Shown: piece by piece, positions 35,160 to 43,810 of the stretch
How positions within the stretch are numbered: position 1 is the stretch's first letter
How the letters are laid out: each line of letters starts with the position of its first letter
Source of the DNA: an uncultured Cytophagales bacterium
GTDB lineage: Bacteria > Bacteroidota > Bacteroidia > Cytophagales > Thermoflexibacteraceae
Direction of reading: 5' to 3'
Assembly (NCBI GenBank): GCA_938039675.1
Contig: CALHUI010000006.1
Span: 1 to 64,000 of the forward strand
Length of the DNA: 64,000 bases
Notes under the pieces: model-generated
Seen by the model: only the letters and a program-made list of their open reading frames with translations
What the model was told of the DNA's origin: nothing
Databases searched by the model: none
Program-made: the position numbers and the translations under genes

Positions 35160-36062
35160 TTATTTTTTTAGAATTAACAGCGGAATATCGGATGTAAAAG
35201 TAAACTCCTTGCTGACACTTGGGTCAAAAATGCGCTCAATAAAACTGCGCTGTTGGTTAAGCAGTACCAACATATCAGTCGGATTGTCGTGGATATAGCG
35301 GCGAATACCGCTGGTGGCGCTGTCTGCTGTTTGCAATACAAAACCTATATTGGCTGCCGATATGTGCCAATAAGTATCTTTCAAAGTGTCTAACAGCAAC
35401 TTGTCCGATTCGGCACGGCTGCTGTCGGTAGTGATGTGCAGGCAGGTAAGTTTGCTGTCAAACAATTGACAAAACTCCAAAAGCCCGTTTATCACTGCGG
35501 TATCGGTGCGGTCAAAATCGGTAGCATACACAATGTTGCGCAAGCCATTGTAAACTGCTTTTTGCGGCACAATTAGAATGGGGCAGGTTACTTGGTCGGC
35601 TACTGCTCCGGCAATAGAACCCAGTACTATTCGCTCTAAACCGCTCGCACCTTTCGTACCCATAACTACCAACTGATATTCGCCGCGGCGCACCATTTCA
35701 CCGACATCATCGGCCACTAAGCCCATTTTGACCAATACTTTTACCGAAACAGGCGTGCCGTCAGCATATTTTTTATCGCTGATTTTTTCTTTTAATCCTT
35801 CCAAACGCTCATTCCAGTAAAGTTCCTGATTGTCTATCTGCATATTCAGATAGCTTGGATCTATGGTGGCAAACTGCACCTCTGTCATTACATAAAAACC
35901 ATGATACAAGGTGATTTCGGCACTGACTTTGGCAGCAATGGCTACGGCATAATCCAATGCGGCCAATGAGTTCTCGGAGAAATCAATAGGGACAATTATT
36001 TGCGTGCGTTCCTGAGTGGCATTAGTGGCAGACGCGTTGGCATTTGTTTGCAGGATATTCAT
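35160..36062 (-). CDS. Tandem universal stress protein (two UspA domains)
   Basis: A 300-residue cytoplasmic protein with two UspA folds. The first (about 20-165) has IIVPIDFSENSLAALDYAV and the ATP-binding VVMGTKGASGLERIVLGSIA with CPILIVP. The second (about 175-299) begins NIVYATDFDRTDTAVING and lacks the glycine-rich nucleotide motif. Such two-domain Usps accompany anaerobic or stress adaptation in Bacteroidota. Its start is preceded by a perfect -7 element and by a perfect dyad centred about 34 bp further upstream; the Fnr-like gene lies immediately downstream. Control by that regulator is a reasonable inference. Confidence 0.9.
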   Translation of the reverse strand: MNILQTNANASATNATQERTQIIVPIDFSENSLAALDYAVAIAAKVSAEITLYHGFYVMTEVQFATIDPSYLNMQIDNQELYWNERLEGLKEKISDKKYADGTPVSVKVLVKMGLVADDVGEMVRRGEYQLVVMGTKGASGLERIVLGSIAGAVADQVTCPILIVPQKAVYNGLRNIVYATDFDRTDTAVINGLLEFCQLFDSKLTCLHITTDSSRAESDKLLLDTLKDTYWHISAANIGFVLQTADSATSGIRRYIHDNPTDMLVLLNQQRSFIERIFDPSVSKEFTFTSDIPLLILKK

Positions 36063-36090
36063 GGCTATCGGTGAAGAATGTTTGTGAAAT

Positions 36091-36098
36091 CAAAGATA
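36091..36098 (-). promoter_or_regulatory. UspA promoter -7 element
   Basis: On the minus strand TATCTTTG is a perfect TAnnTTTG, 28 bases upstream of the UspA start codon. Confidence 0.6.
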
Positions 36099-36121
36099 AA
36101 CATACAATCTATATCAATTTA

Positions 36122-36135
36122 ATGACTTTCGTCAT
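36122..36135 (-). promoter_or_regulatory. Crp/Fnr-like dyad operator upstream of UspA
   Basis: ATGAC-TTTC-GTCAT is a perfect 5+4+5 dyad. Its centre lies 34 bp upstream of the centre of the -7 element, that is near -41, the class II activator position of Crp/Fnr proteins. The half-site resembles TTGAT/TTGAC-type Fnr half-sites only partly. Confidence 0.45.
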
Positions 36136-36186
36136 CGTTTTGCTAAATTTCGGAAAATCAATCCGGTAAATATGATGTACAATGCA

Positions 36187-37471
36187 ATGTTTGATGAATC
36201 CAGAAGGGATTTTTTTAAAGTCGCAGGTCTGCTGACGGTAGGTACGGCGACTATTCCTTGGACGGTTCAAGGATTTAGCCCCAGCAGCGATACTCTGCGC
36301 CTTGGGTTGGTAGTTGTGGCGGACGCGGAACCGGCGCTGCAAGCCAAGCCCTCAAAGCGGATAAAAACACAGTGCTGGTAGCTATGGCAGATATTTTTGA
36401 AGACTATTTGGAAGAATCTTACAAAAATCTTGCTGCTAAGCACGGTGATAAAGTACAAGTACCTAAAAAACAACGCTTTGTGGGATTGGATGCCTATTGC
36501 AAACTGCTCAATTCAGGCGTGGAAGCGGTTATTTTAGCCTCTCCGCCTGCTTTTCGCCCGCAGCATATGGAAGAGGCTGTGGCGGCAGGCAAACATATAT
36601 TCACTGAAAAACCGAATGGCGGTAGATGTGTCGGGGTTGAAGCGAGTATTGGATGCTGCCCGCAAAGCATATGAAAAAGATTGGCAGTCGTTTCAGGGTT
36701 TTGCCGGCGCTACGATTTCCTTAAACGTGCCATTTTCTCAAAAATCGTAAATGGCGAAATCGGTAAAGTAATCTCTATTCTTAACACTTACAATACAGGC
36801 TCGGCATGGCAAAAAGACTGCAAGAACGAGTCGAGTGGAGCGATGCGGAGTTTGTATTGCGCAACTGGCCGCATTACACTTGGCTTTCGGGTGATTCCAT
36901 TGCCGAACAGGCCGTTCTCAGCCTTGATATGATGAGTTGGGTGCTGGGCGATAAATCCCCGTCCCCGTTCGGGTATTTGGAACAGGCGGACGGCAGGTTA
37001 ATACAGGCAAAGAATTAGGCAATATTTTTGACCATTTCGCCATTGTATATGAGTACGAAAACGGTGTAAAAGGTTATCATTACAGCTGCAAGCAGTCGGG
37101 ATGTTCTAACAGCTATCTGATTGAGGTTTCAGGAACTAAAGGCCATGCACTGATTGACTGTATGAAAAGCAAACACATTATCACACTGCATGAAGGGTAG
37201 CCTTGGGAATATCGCGGCGATAAAAACGACATGTACCAAACCGAGCATAATGAACTTTTTGCTTCCATTGGCAAAGGGCAACCCATCAACGACGGGGCAA
37301 ATGGATGATGCAAAGCACCATGCTGGCACTCATCGAACGGATTACACCGGCCAAACCATTACATGGGAAGAGGCTTGGGCGTCAAAAGAAGTGTTAGTAC
37401 CCGACAATTTGCAATGGGGGCAAACCCTGCCTGCCCCTATGGCGGTGCCAGGCATTACCAAACTGTTATGA
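36187..37471 (+). pseudogene. Tat-exported Gfo/Idh/MocA oxidoreductase gene, broken by several frameshifts
   Basis: Conserved segments of one full-length oxidoreductase (about 428 codons) are spread over all three frames. It starts with a textbook Tat motif SRRDFFK. The NAD-binding loop becomes GCGGRGTG only after a shift near 36312. GKHIFTEKP continues as MAVDVSGLKRVLDAARKA after a shift near 36612. Further shifts lie near 36676 and 36813 (both in A runs), 36980, 37300 and 37340, and there is an in-frame TAG at 37198-37200. The end TITWEEAWASKEVLVPDNLQ is family-like. Similarity between breaks is high, so decay is recent or the sequence has local errors. Confidence 0.85.
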
Positions 37472-37652
37472 TGAGTCAGTAATCACATGAGAGCTTAACT
37501 TTTTACCGCAGCTTTTGCAAGGGCTTAATCGCATAAGTACGCTTTAAACTGCTTGCCCAGCTTGTCATTGCGGCATTTTATGTCGGATTTTTTTAGCATG
37601 TGCTTGTTGGAGAACTCCTCCGACAGGTACAGTTTTTATTTTCTCTTAAACA

Positions 37653-40064
37653 TCAGAACGGATAGCCAATGCCCACGTTAAAGGTAGGGTTTCGGAAGGC
37701 TTCGCGGCCTAATACGAAGCGCTGTTGCAGCGGGAAGGCAGGGTCCCAAACGCGCAGGCCTATATCAAAACGCAAAATCACGATAGAAAAATCCATGCGT
37801 AAACCTGCCCCTGTTCCAACGGCTATTTCCTGTACAAATCGGTTCAGTTTGAAGTCGGAACCAGGGCGCGAGTCGGGCGTAAGCATCCATACGTTACCTG
37901 CATCAATAAACAATGCGCCATTGACAAAGCTGAACAGTTTGGTGCGCAGTTCCATGTTCATTTCCAGTAAAAGCTCGCCGGGTTGTTCAAAACGGAGGTC
38001 AAAGAGTCCAGTATTTTCATTGAAAGGCGGGGTATAGCTGCCGGGCCCGAGGCGGCGCGGTCGCCAAGCGCGTATGCTGTTGCTGCCACCTGTGAAAAAG
38101 TATTTTTCGTAGGGCAATACTGTGCTGCGTGCATCTTCGGTTTTGCCGTAAGGGTTCGCAATGCCCAGATTGGCGCGCATAGTAAGGGTAGTTTCTTTGC
38201 TCAGGGGCAAGTAGTAACGGCCTTCGGCATTGAGCTTGAAAAACCGAAAATATTCCAGCCCGAAAATGGTGCTGCTGCTCCGTAAAAATTTGTCGCTCAA
38301 TAAGTTAAGCGTAGTTCCTCCTGACTCTCCAAATAGCCTGAAATAAACGGCGTCCTGTCTTTTGGTGTTGGAATAAACAAAATTAGCCGAAATACTTGAC
38401 ACAAGAAGCCTGCTGAAACTGCGCAATAAGGTATTGCCCCCGGCTGCCAATTGCAACAGGTACTCAATGAAAGCGTCCTGATAGCGCGGTGTATTGACAA
38501 TAGTCAAGTCTAAGGGGGTTAGTGTAAACTGCTTGTCGTGCAGGTTTGTCCATTCGTAGTTAAAGGTGGACTGGAAATTCAGGCGGTCATACTCCGGCCT
38601 TCTGATAAAGGTATAGCCCGTAGTCAGCTTTGTTTTCGGAGAAAAAATGTTCAAAGCGCGTTTTTTGTCCAAACTGATAGGAAAAATCAATTTGGGGAAA
38701 CTGATACTTGCATTTAGGCTGAGTTCTTGCGAATTATAGGTGTTTTGTACCTCTGCGGCGCTGCCTTGTGCTTCCAAAGAGCCCCGCGCCCTAAACTCTA
38801 TGATTTCGCAATCGTGGAAAATATTGCGGTTGCGCCACGAAGCACTGAAAAACGGGCCGGGTAGTGCCTGTGCCACGTTTAAGCCTCCTTCCAAACTGAC
38901 CTCATTGATAGGCAGTGGACTTACAAAAATGCGGGGGTTCAGTATGCCGCCGCTTGTGTCTTGCACAATATTGACAAACTTGAACATATCCAGCCCTGCC
39001 AATGCCCGTTGGGTTTCCTCTGCATTGGCCTGACTGCTCAACTGAAAAGGTTTCAACCAAATGCGGTCTTCTAATAGTTTGGGGGAATAACGCTCTGTAT
39101 TGAAAGAAACGATGCGCAAGCCTTTGTAATTCAGCGTATCACGTGCAGGACGCTCGCTTTCCGTATTGACATCCGTAACGATTTCAACCTGACCGATTGT
39201 AAACTGCCGATGCGGTGTTTTTTCATCAATGGTCTCGATGGTAATGCGCAAATCGGCACGGCGCGGTTTGCCGATTGCTGTATCTACGTCAAAAAAAATG
39301 AAGTCCCGAGTAAACTCATAGTAACCGTTGTTGCGAAGGTGGCGGGTAATGCGGTCGCGTTCCTGTGCGAACACACCCTCATCGTAGCGCATATTGCTTC
39401 GCAGCAGGCTGTTGAGTGTATCCTGACGAACAATTTTAAGCAGTACAGAGTCGCTGCTGCTGTAAAAAATGCGGTTAATTGTATGCGAGGCTCCCTCCGT
39501 TACCTGATAGGTAACGGTTGCCAACCTGTTTTTGATGTGGTATGACGGTTTTACCTGTGCGGCAAAAAAACCGCGCTGCCGGATAGCTAATTGCATTTGC
39601 CGGGCAGTGTGATACATCAGTACAGAATCGAAAATGACGGGCTTCTCGCCAACAGAGCGCATGAGCCAGTTGCCTTCATCTATCCAACGGCGAAGGTTGC
39701 CTAATTCCTTATCGCGTTTGACCAAAATTTTCCGCTCTTGCCTGAAATCCAATGTCGTATCCTGCAAAAGTTGCTCGTAGTAGCTTTCCCGTTTTGCCAA
39801 CTCCGCTTGCTTTTCAGGCAGTTTGCGCTCGTAGAGTTTTTTGCCTTCATAATAAGCAATAACATAAGGTGAAAAAGCAAAGAGCAACAATTTGCGATTA
39901 GGGCGCTGCCTGTAAAAGGCTTCCAGTTCATCAGTAGCAACCTGCCGGTTGCCCTTGATACTTTGCGTATATAGCAATTGCTCTCCTTCCTGCAAGTAGC
40001 GCACACCCGTACAACTCATCACGGTGGTACAAACAATTATGAGCAATAAGCAGCGGCGAATCAT
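37653..40064 (-). CDS. tamL: TamL-type outer-membrane lipoprotein of the BamA/TamA (Omp85) family
   Basis: An 803-residue protein with a lipoprotein signal ending VMSC, POTRA-type domains (about 25-370; GNRQVATDELEAFYRQRPNR, VTYQVTEGASHTINRIFY, RHLRNNGYYEF) and a 16-strand-type barrel. The Omp85 signature region YFFTGGSNSIRAWRPRRLGPG sits in the barrel, and it ends NPTFNVGIGYPF with the terminal Phe of outer-membrane barrels. In Bacteroidota TamL is the lipidated TamA homologue that pairs with TamB in barrel assembly or lipid transport. No tamB is adjacent. A second in-frame ATG lies three codons upstream. Confidence 0.85.
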   Translation of the reverse strand: MIRRCLLLIIVCTTVMSCTGVRYLQEGEQLLYTQSIKGNRQVATDELEAFYRQRPNRKLLLFAFSPYVIAYYEGKKLYERKLPEKQAELAKRESYYEQLLQDTTLDFRQERKILVKRDKELGNLRRWIDEGNWLMRSVGEKPVIFDSVLMYHTARQMQLAIRQRGFFAAQVKPSYHIKNRLATVTYQVTEGASHTINRIFYSSSDSVLLKIVRQDTLNSLLRSNMRYDEGVFAQERDRITRHLRNNGYYEFTRDFIFFDVDTAIGKPRRADLRITIETIDEKTPHRQFTIGQVEIVTDVNTESERPARDTLNYKGLRIVSFNTERYSPKLLEDRIWLKPFQLSSQANAEETQRALAGLDMFKFVNIVQDTSGGILNPRIFVSPLPINEVSLEGGLNVAQALPGPFFSASWRNRNIFHDCEIIEFRARGSLEAQGSAAEVQNTYNSQELSLNASISFPKLIFPISLDKKRALNIFSPKTKLTTGYTFIRRPEYDRLNFQSTFNYEWTNLHDKQFTLTPLDLTIVNTPRYQDAFIEYLLQLAAGGNTLLRSFSRLLVSSISANFVYSNTKRQDAVYFRLFGESGGTTLNLLSDKFLRSSSTIFGLEYFRFFKLNAEGRYYLPLSKETTLTMRANLGIANPYGKTEDARSTVLPYEKYFFTGGSNSIRAWRPRRLGPGSYTPPFNENTGLFDLRFEQPGELLLEMNMELRTKLFSFVNGALFIDAGNVWMLTPDSRPGSDFKLNRFVQEIAVGTGAGLRMDFSIVILRFDIGLRVWDPAFPLQQRFVLGREAFRNPTFNVGIGYPF

Positions 40065-40251
40065 GTTGCACATGGGTAATTTATTCGGCAGACAAAAGTA
40101 CCAATTTAGATTTTTTATCCGGCCAATATTTGGCAGTATGAATAGGCAATCTGTTTACCGCCTGTGCAATGGCAACTGATTTTTTTCAAAAATCGGGTAA
40201 CGTTTGAGGTATTGAGGCAATTAAACCACGAAACCAACTTACAATAAGAAC

Positions 40252-40431
40252 ATGCTAACCTTCATTGCAGTCATCATCGGCTATTTCGCAGGCGAATTTC
40301 TTATCGGTGGCATATTGTTTGCCTTGTTCGGCAAAATTGGAAGTGACCCTAACGCTCCCGAAAATGCTATCTATTCGTGGATAGGTAAAATTGCAGGCCT
40401 GTTACTTGCTATTGGGCTTACGTCTAATTAA
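40252..40431 (+). CDS. Small two-helix membrane protein, 59 residues
   Basis: A short gene that length cut-offs would miss. The product starts MLTFIAVIIGYFAGEFLIGG with a first hydrophobic helix to about residue 27, then a polar loop (SDPNAPENAIYS) and a second hydrophobic helix AGLLLAIGLTS. The codon choice and the clean two-helix layout support a real gene. The family is not recognised. It is divergent from tamL and is followed by repeat copy B. Confidence 0.55.
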   Translation: MLTFIAVIIGYFAGEFLIGGILFALFGKIGSDPNAPENAIYSWIGKIAGLLLAIGLTSN

Positions 40432-40517
40432 TTGCTCAACATCGGAAAAGCAGGTGGGGGCAATTCCATCCGCTTTCCATGAAATTTGCAACCAACTTGA
40501 ACCGCTAAGAAAATTAT

Positions 40518-40608
40518 ACACAAACCTAACAAGTCTTCAAGACCTGTTAGGTTTAAATAGTTATTTTTCAATAATTTACACGAAAAATTTGCAAATTTTC
40601 TACTTTTG
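40518..40608 (+). repeat. Dispersed palindromic repeat, copy B
   Basis: ACACAAACCTAACA begins a near-perfect 33-bp palindrome: AAACCTAACA at 40522-40531 and TGTTAGGTTT at 40545-40554, with an inner GTCTT/AAGAC. The conserved A/T tail follows (TTATTTTTCAATAATTTACA), ending in TACTTTTG, a perfect TAnnTTTG. It lies between the small membrane gene and the convergent HAD gene. Confidence 0.85.
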
Positions 40609-40657
40609 CATATTTGCAAAAAACAACTTTTTCTTGGCAGAATTTCTTTCTATGTGG

Positions 40658-41350
40658 CTACAAATGCCGCTGTAATTCGCTGAGGCAGTGAATTTCGAGC
40701 GTAACTTCTGTTTCGTGGGCAATTCGTTCGGGATTGTAGAAGATGGTATCCAGCCCCAGCACCTTTGCACCGCCGATGTCTGTTTCCAAATTATCGCCAA
40801 TCATGGCCGAATTGTGTGTGCCTGCGCCTGTTTGAGCGAGCGCATAGTCAAAAATTGCCCGATGCGGTTTCTTGTGTCCCGAATTTTGGGAAGTAACCAA
40901 AACCTCAAAATAGTGCGCAATGTCAGCACTGCGGATTTTGGTTTGCTGAATATCATCAAAACCGTTGGTAATGATGTGCAGGCGATAACGGGCGGCTAAG
41001 TAATCTAGTGTTTCGCGGGCGTGTGGCAGCAGGTGCGGCTTGGTTGGGCAGATAGCCAGATAGTCTTCGCCTAATTGGGGTGGGGGAGTACCAGCTGCCC
41101 CGAGTCGCTCCCAAATGCGGATAAAGCGCTGAGCGCGAAGGGTTTGCCGGTCTATTTTATCGTGGTTGTACAAATCCCACAACTGCCGATTAACTTCGCT
41201 GAATGCGTTAAGAAAGTCGGCAACAGAAAAGTTGCCCCACTGCTGCAATCGGTAGGTTTCGTACAAATTGGCAAGTGTTTCATTAGAGTTGCGCTCAAAA
41301 TCCCACAGCGTATGGTCTAAATCAAAGAAAAGATGCTTGTAAGCAGCCAT
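40658..41350 (-). CDS. HAD phosphatase, YjjG-like
   Basis: A 230-residue HAD-superfamily hydrolase. Motif I is HLFFDLDHTLWDFERN with the nucleophile Asp. It is followed by a helical cap (LQQWGNFSVADFLNAF), motif II LHIITNGFDDIQQTK, motif III Lys in NSGHKKPHRAIF, and motif IV AMIGDNLETDIGGAK. LWDFERNS and GFDDIQQ are features of the YjjG branch, nucleotidases active on dUMP and non-canonical pyrimidine nucleotides. It likely acts as a house-cleaning nucleotide phosphatase. The gene stands alone. Confidence 0.88.
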   Translation of the reverse strand: MAAYKHLFFDLDHTLWDFERNSNETLANLYETYRLQQWGNFSVADFLNAFSEVNRQLWDLYNHDKIDRQTLRAQRFIRIWERLGAAGTPPPQLGEDYLAICPTKPHLLPHARETLDYLAARYRLHIITNGFDDIQQTKIRSADIAHYFEVLVTSQNSGHKKPHRAIFDYALAQTGAGTHNSAMIGDNLETDIGGAKVLGLDTIFYNPERIAHETEVTLEIHCLSELQRHL

Positions 41351-41432
41351 TAAAGCTAAAGTTGTAGTTTCTCAAAAATACGGCAGATTTAGTAAATTGC
41401 GGTTAAGCGATTGCAAATATCCTGATACCACG

Positions 41433-42698
41433 ATGACACTCAAACGACGTTCGTTTCTCAATCTGGCGGCGCTGACCCCTGCGTTGGCACTACCGCAATG
41501 GTCATTTGCCCATCCGCAAAACGATGAATTGCCGGCTGCCATCCGTGCCTTAAAACCCATGACCGACGGCATTGTACCTATCAGCCGCCAAGAGCGGCAA
41601 GCGCGAATTGCCAAAGTGCAAAGCCTGATGCAGGCAAATAAAATAGATGCCGTATTCTTAGAGCCGGGCACTACCATGCGCTATTTTCTTGATTTTGATT
41701 TCTTTACGTCTGAGCGCATGGTGGCGGCCGTTATACCTGCCAAAGGTGAAATTGTTTACATCTGTCCTAAATTTGAAGAAGGAAAGGTCGGCGAATTAGT
41801 CAAGTTTGGCAAAGAAATTCGCACATGGGAAGAGCATGAAAGCCCTTACAAGGTAGTAGCCGGCATCCTGAAAGACCGAGGAACACCCAACAATACGGTT
41901 GGCATAGAAGAACGCACCCGATTTTTCCTCTTTGAAGGTATCCGTCAGGAAGTACCGCACCTGAAATTTGTTTTGGCTGACCCTGTAACGGCAGGTTGTC
42001 GTATGTTCAAATCACCTGCCGAGCTTGCTTTGATGCAAAAGGCTAACGACGTTACTATTGCCGCCTACAAAGCCGTATTTGATTCACTTTATGAAGGCAT
42101 GACACAAGCCGATTTCAGCCGTTTGGCGGCAGCTGCTCATCGTGCTTTGGGTATCCCCGGAGCTATCGGTGCCAACTTTGCCGAAGCCTCTGCTTTTCCG
42201 CACGGCAGCAGCAAGCCGCAGCAATTGAAGGAGGGCGATATTATTTTAGCCGACGGCGGCTGTACGGTAGAGGGTTACAAGTCCGACATCAGCCGAACCA
42301 TCGTATTTGGCAAGCCCTCTGCCCGACAGTTGCAAGTGTGGAATATAGAAAAAGAAGCACAAATGGCTGCCTTTGAAGCTGCCAAGTTAGGTGCACCTTG
42401 CGAGGCTGTAGATGCTGCCGCACGTGCCGTTATTACAAAGGCCGGCTTTGGCCCGGACTACAAATACTTCAGCCATCGCACCGGGCACGGTATCGGTATG
42501 GACGGGCATGAGTGGACAAATTTGGTGCGCGGCAACAAAACACCATTGCAAGAGGGCATGTGCTTTAGCAATGAGCCGGGTATTTACATTGTCGGGGAGT
42601 TTGGGGTTCGTTTGGAAGATTGTTTTTATATGACCGCCTCAGGGCCGAAATATTTCAGCGAGCCGAGCCCCTCGTTGGACAAGCCCTTTGCCGTGTGA
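41433..42698 (+). CDS. Tat-exported M24 family Xaa-Pro peptidase
   Basis: A 421-residue exported peptidase. The N-terminus LKRRSFLNLAALTPALALP is a Tat signal. The creatinase-like N-terminal domain (about 60-190) is followed by the catalytic pita-bread domain. All five metal ligands of the dinuclear M24 site are visible: ADGGC, SDISRT, HRTGHGIG, CFSNEPG and RLEDC. It is predicted to cleave Xaa-Pro dipeptides or trim Pro-containing N-termini in the periplasm. I start at ATG 41433; an upstream in-frame start adds 12 residues before the signal. The downstream neighbour, on the opposite strand, is proC; a role in proline salvage is only a suggestion. Confidence 0.9.
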   Translation: MTLKRRSFLNLAALTPALALPQWSFAHPQNDELPAAIRALKPMTDGIVPISRQERQARIAKVQSLMQANKIDAVFLEPGTTMRYFLDFDFFTSERMVAAVIPAKGEIVYICPKFEEGKVGELVKFGKEIRTWEEHESPYKVVAGILKDRGTPNNTVGIEERTRFFLFEGIRQEVPHLKFVLADPVTAGCRMFKSPAELALMQKANDVTIAAYKAVFDSLYEGMTQADFSRLAAAAHRALGIPGAIGANFAEASAFPHGSSKPQQLKEGDIILADGGCTVEGYKSDISRTIVFGKPSARQLQVWNIEKEAQMAAFEAAKLGAPCEAVDAAARAVITKAGFGPDYKYFSHRTGHGIGMDGHEWTNLVRGNKTPLQEGMCFSNEPGIYIVGEFGVRLEDCFYMTASGPKYFSEPSPSLDKPFAV

Positions 42699-42933
42699 GA
42701 TTATCTGAGGTAACCGCAAATGATTGGTTGCCCGTTTGATAACAGGGACAGGCCCAGTTGCAACGAATATATTTATCGCATGGTGTTTGTCCCTGAATTA
42801 TCGGTTCAATTATTAGGGCATAGACATATACGCAGCCTTGAATCAACCAAAACTTTTCCGAGCGTTCATTTGATTTGTGCGGCATCACTATTCTGTTTGC
42901 ATGCCAATCAGACAGTTTGTTCTGAGCAATTGC

Positions 42934-43734
42934 TTACTTGCCCAACTCAATAGCGCGCTGCCAAGCTGCGTGCAGGCCGTCGCCTATCAGGCTGCGCAGG
43001 TCGTGTGCGTGAAACCGGTGCAAAGCGGCTTCGGTTGTGCCTCCGCGAGAGGCTACTTTGCCTATCCAGTCGCTGCAACTGAGGTTATAGGTATTCAACA
43101 GGTGTACAGCACCCATAAAAGTCTGTTCTACCATCATTTCGGCCTGTACTTGGGTAAACCCCATTTCTATAGCGGTTGCAATCATCGCATCCATGAAATA
43201 GAAAACATAGGCAGGGCCGCTGCCCGAAATAGCCGTAACGGCATCCAACTTATTTTCATCGTCAAAATACAGCGTTTTACCGGTTGTATTTAACAGGTTT
43301 TGGATATTAAAGACTTCTTCTTTGCTAACCGCATCGGTAGAAGTAAAGCCCGTCATCCCCATCCCTATCTGGGCGGGTAAATTGGGCATGGCACGTACGA
43401 TTTTAGGCGAGGGTACTGCCTCTGCAATGCTTTGCATCTTAACCCCTGCCATAATGGAAAGAATAATTTGGTGCGGCTTTACTAATGGTGCCAGCCTTGG
43501 AAACAGCGCTTTTGTATCTTGAGGTTTAATCGCCAGAATAATCACGTCCATTTCGCCTACGTAGTCACCAACCTCAAAAAATACATTTTCAAAGCCCAGT
43601 GATTTAAAAAAGGTTACTTTTTCAGGATAATGTTCCAAAATATATAGGTCTTCCTTTGAGATGGCGTGATTGGCTATAAAGGCATCTGCATAGGTTTTAC
43701 CCATATTGCCGCCGCCTGCAATGAGTATTTTCAT
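42934..43734 (-). CDS. proC: Pyrroline-5-carboxylate reductase
   Basis: Reduces P5C to proline with NAD(P)H, the last step of proline synthesis. The product is 266 residues, the usual size. It has the Rossmann start MKILIAGGGNMGKTYADAFI, VIILAIKPQD, ILSIMAGVKMQSIAEAV, VRAMPNLPAQIGMGMTGF and the P5CR signature beginning AISGSGPAYVFYFMDAM, with GGTTEAAL toward the end. The ATG at 43734 is clear; the longer in-frame reading runs through the CBS promoter. It is divergent from the CBS gene across about 75 bp. Confidence 0.95.
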   Translation of the reverse strand: MKILIAGGGNMGKTYADAFIANHAISKEDLYILEHYPEKVTFFKSLGFENVFFEVGDYVGEMDVIILAIKPQDTKALFPRLAPLVKPHQIILSIMAGVKMQSIAEAVPSPKIVRAMPNLPAQIGMGMTGFTSTDAVSKEEVFNIQNLLNTTGKTLYFDDENKLDAVTAISGSGPAYVFYFMDAMIATAIEMGFTQVQAEMMVEQTFMGAVHLLNTYNLSCSDWIGKVASRGGTTEAALHRFHAHDLRSLIGDGLHAAWQRAIELGK

Positions 43735-43779
43735 AGAAATGCAATGGTTCGAACAACCAAAAATAGCAGAAAAACCGAG

Positions 43780-43787
43780 TAACTTTG
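43780..43787 (+). promoter_or_regulatory. Promoter -7 element of the cystathionine beta-synthase gene
   Basis: TAACTTTG is a perfect TAnnTTTG, 23 bases before the ATG at 43811. Confidence 0.6.
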
Positions 43788-43810
43788 TTTTTAACTTTCT
43801 AAATCGACAC

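Noticed and set aside
36187-37471. Programmed frameshifting in the oxidoreductase gene
   Set aside because: Seven separate shifts of differing kind and an in-frame stop do not fit programmed recoding.
42699-42933. A 77-codon plus-strand frame between the M24 peptidase and proC
   Set aside because: Composition and position give no support; it overlaps the end of proC and no motif is seen. The gap holds a loose inverted repeat (CAGGGACA/TGTCCCTG) but nothing else.
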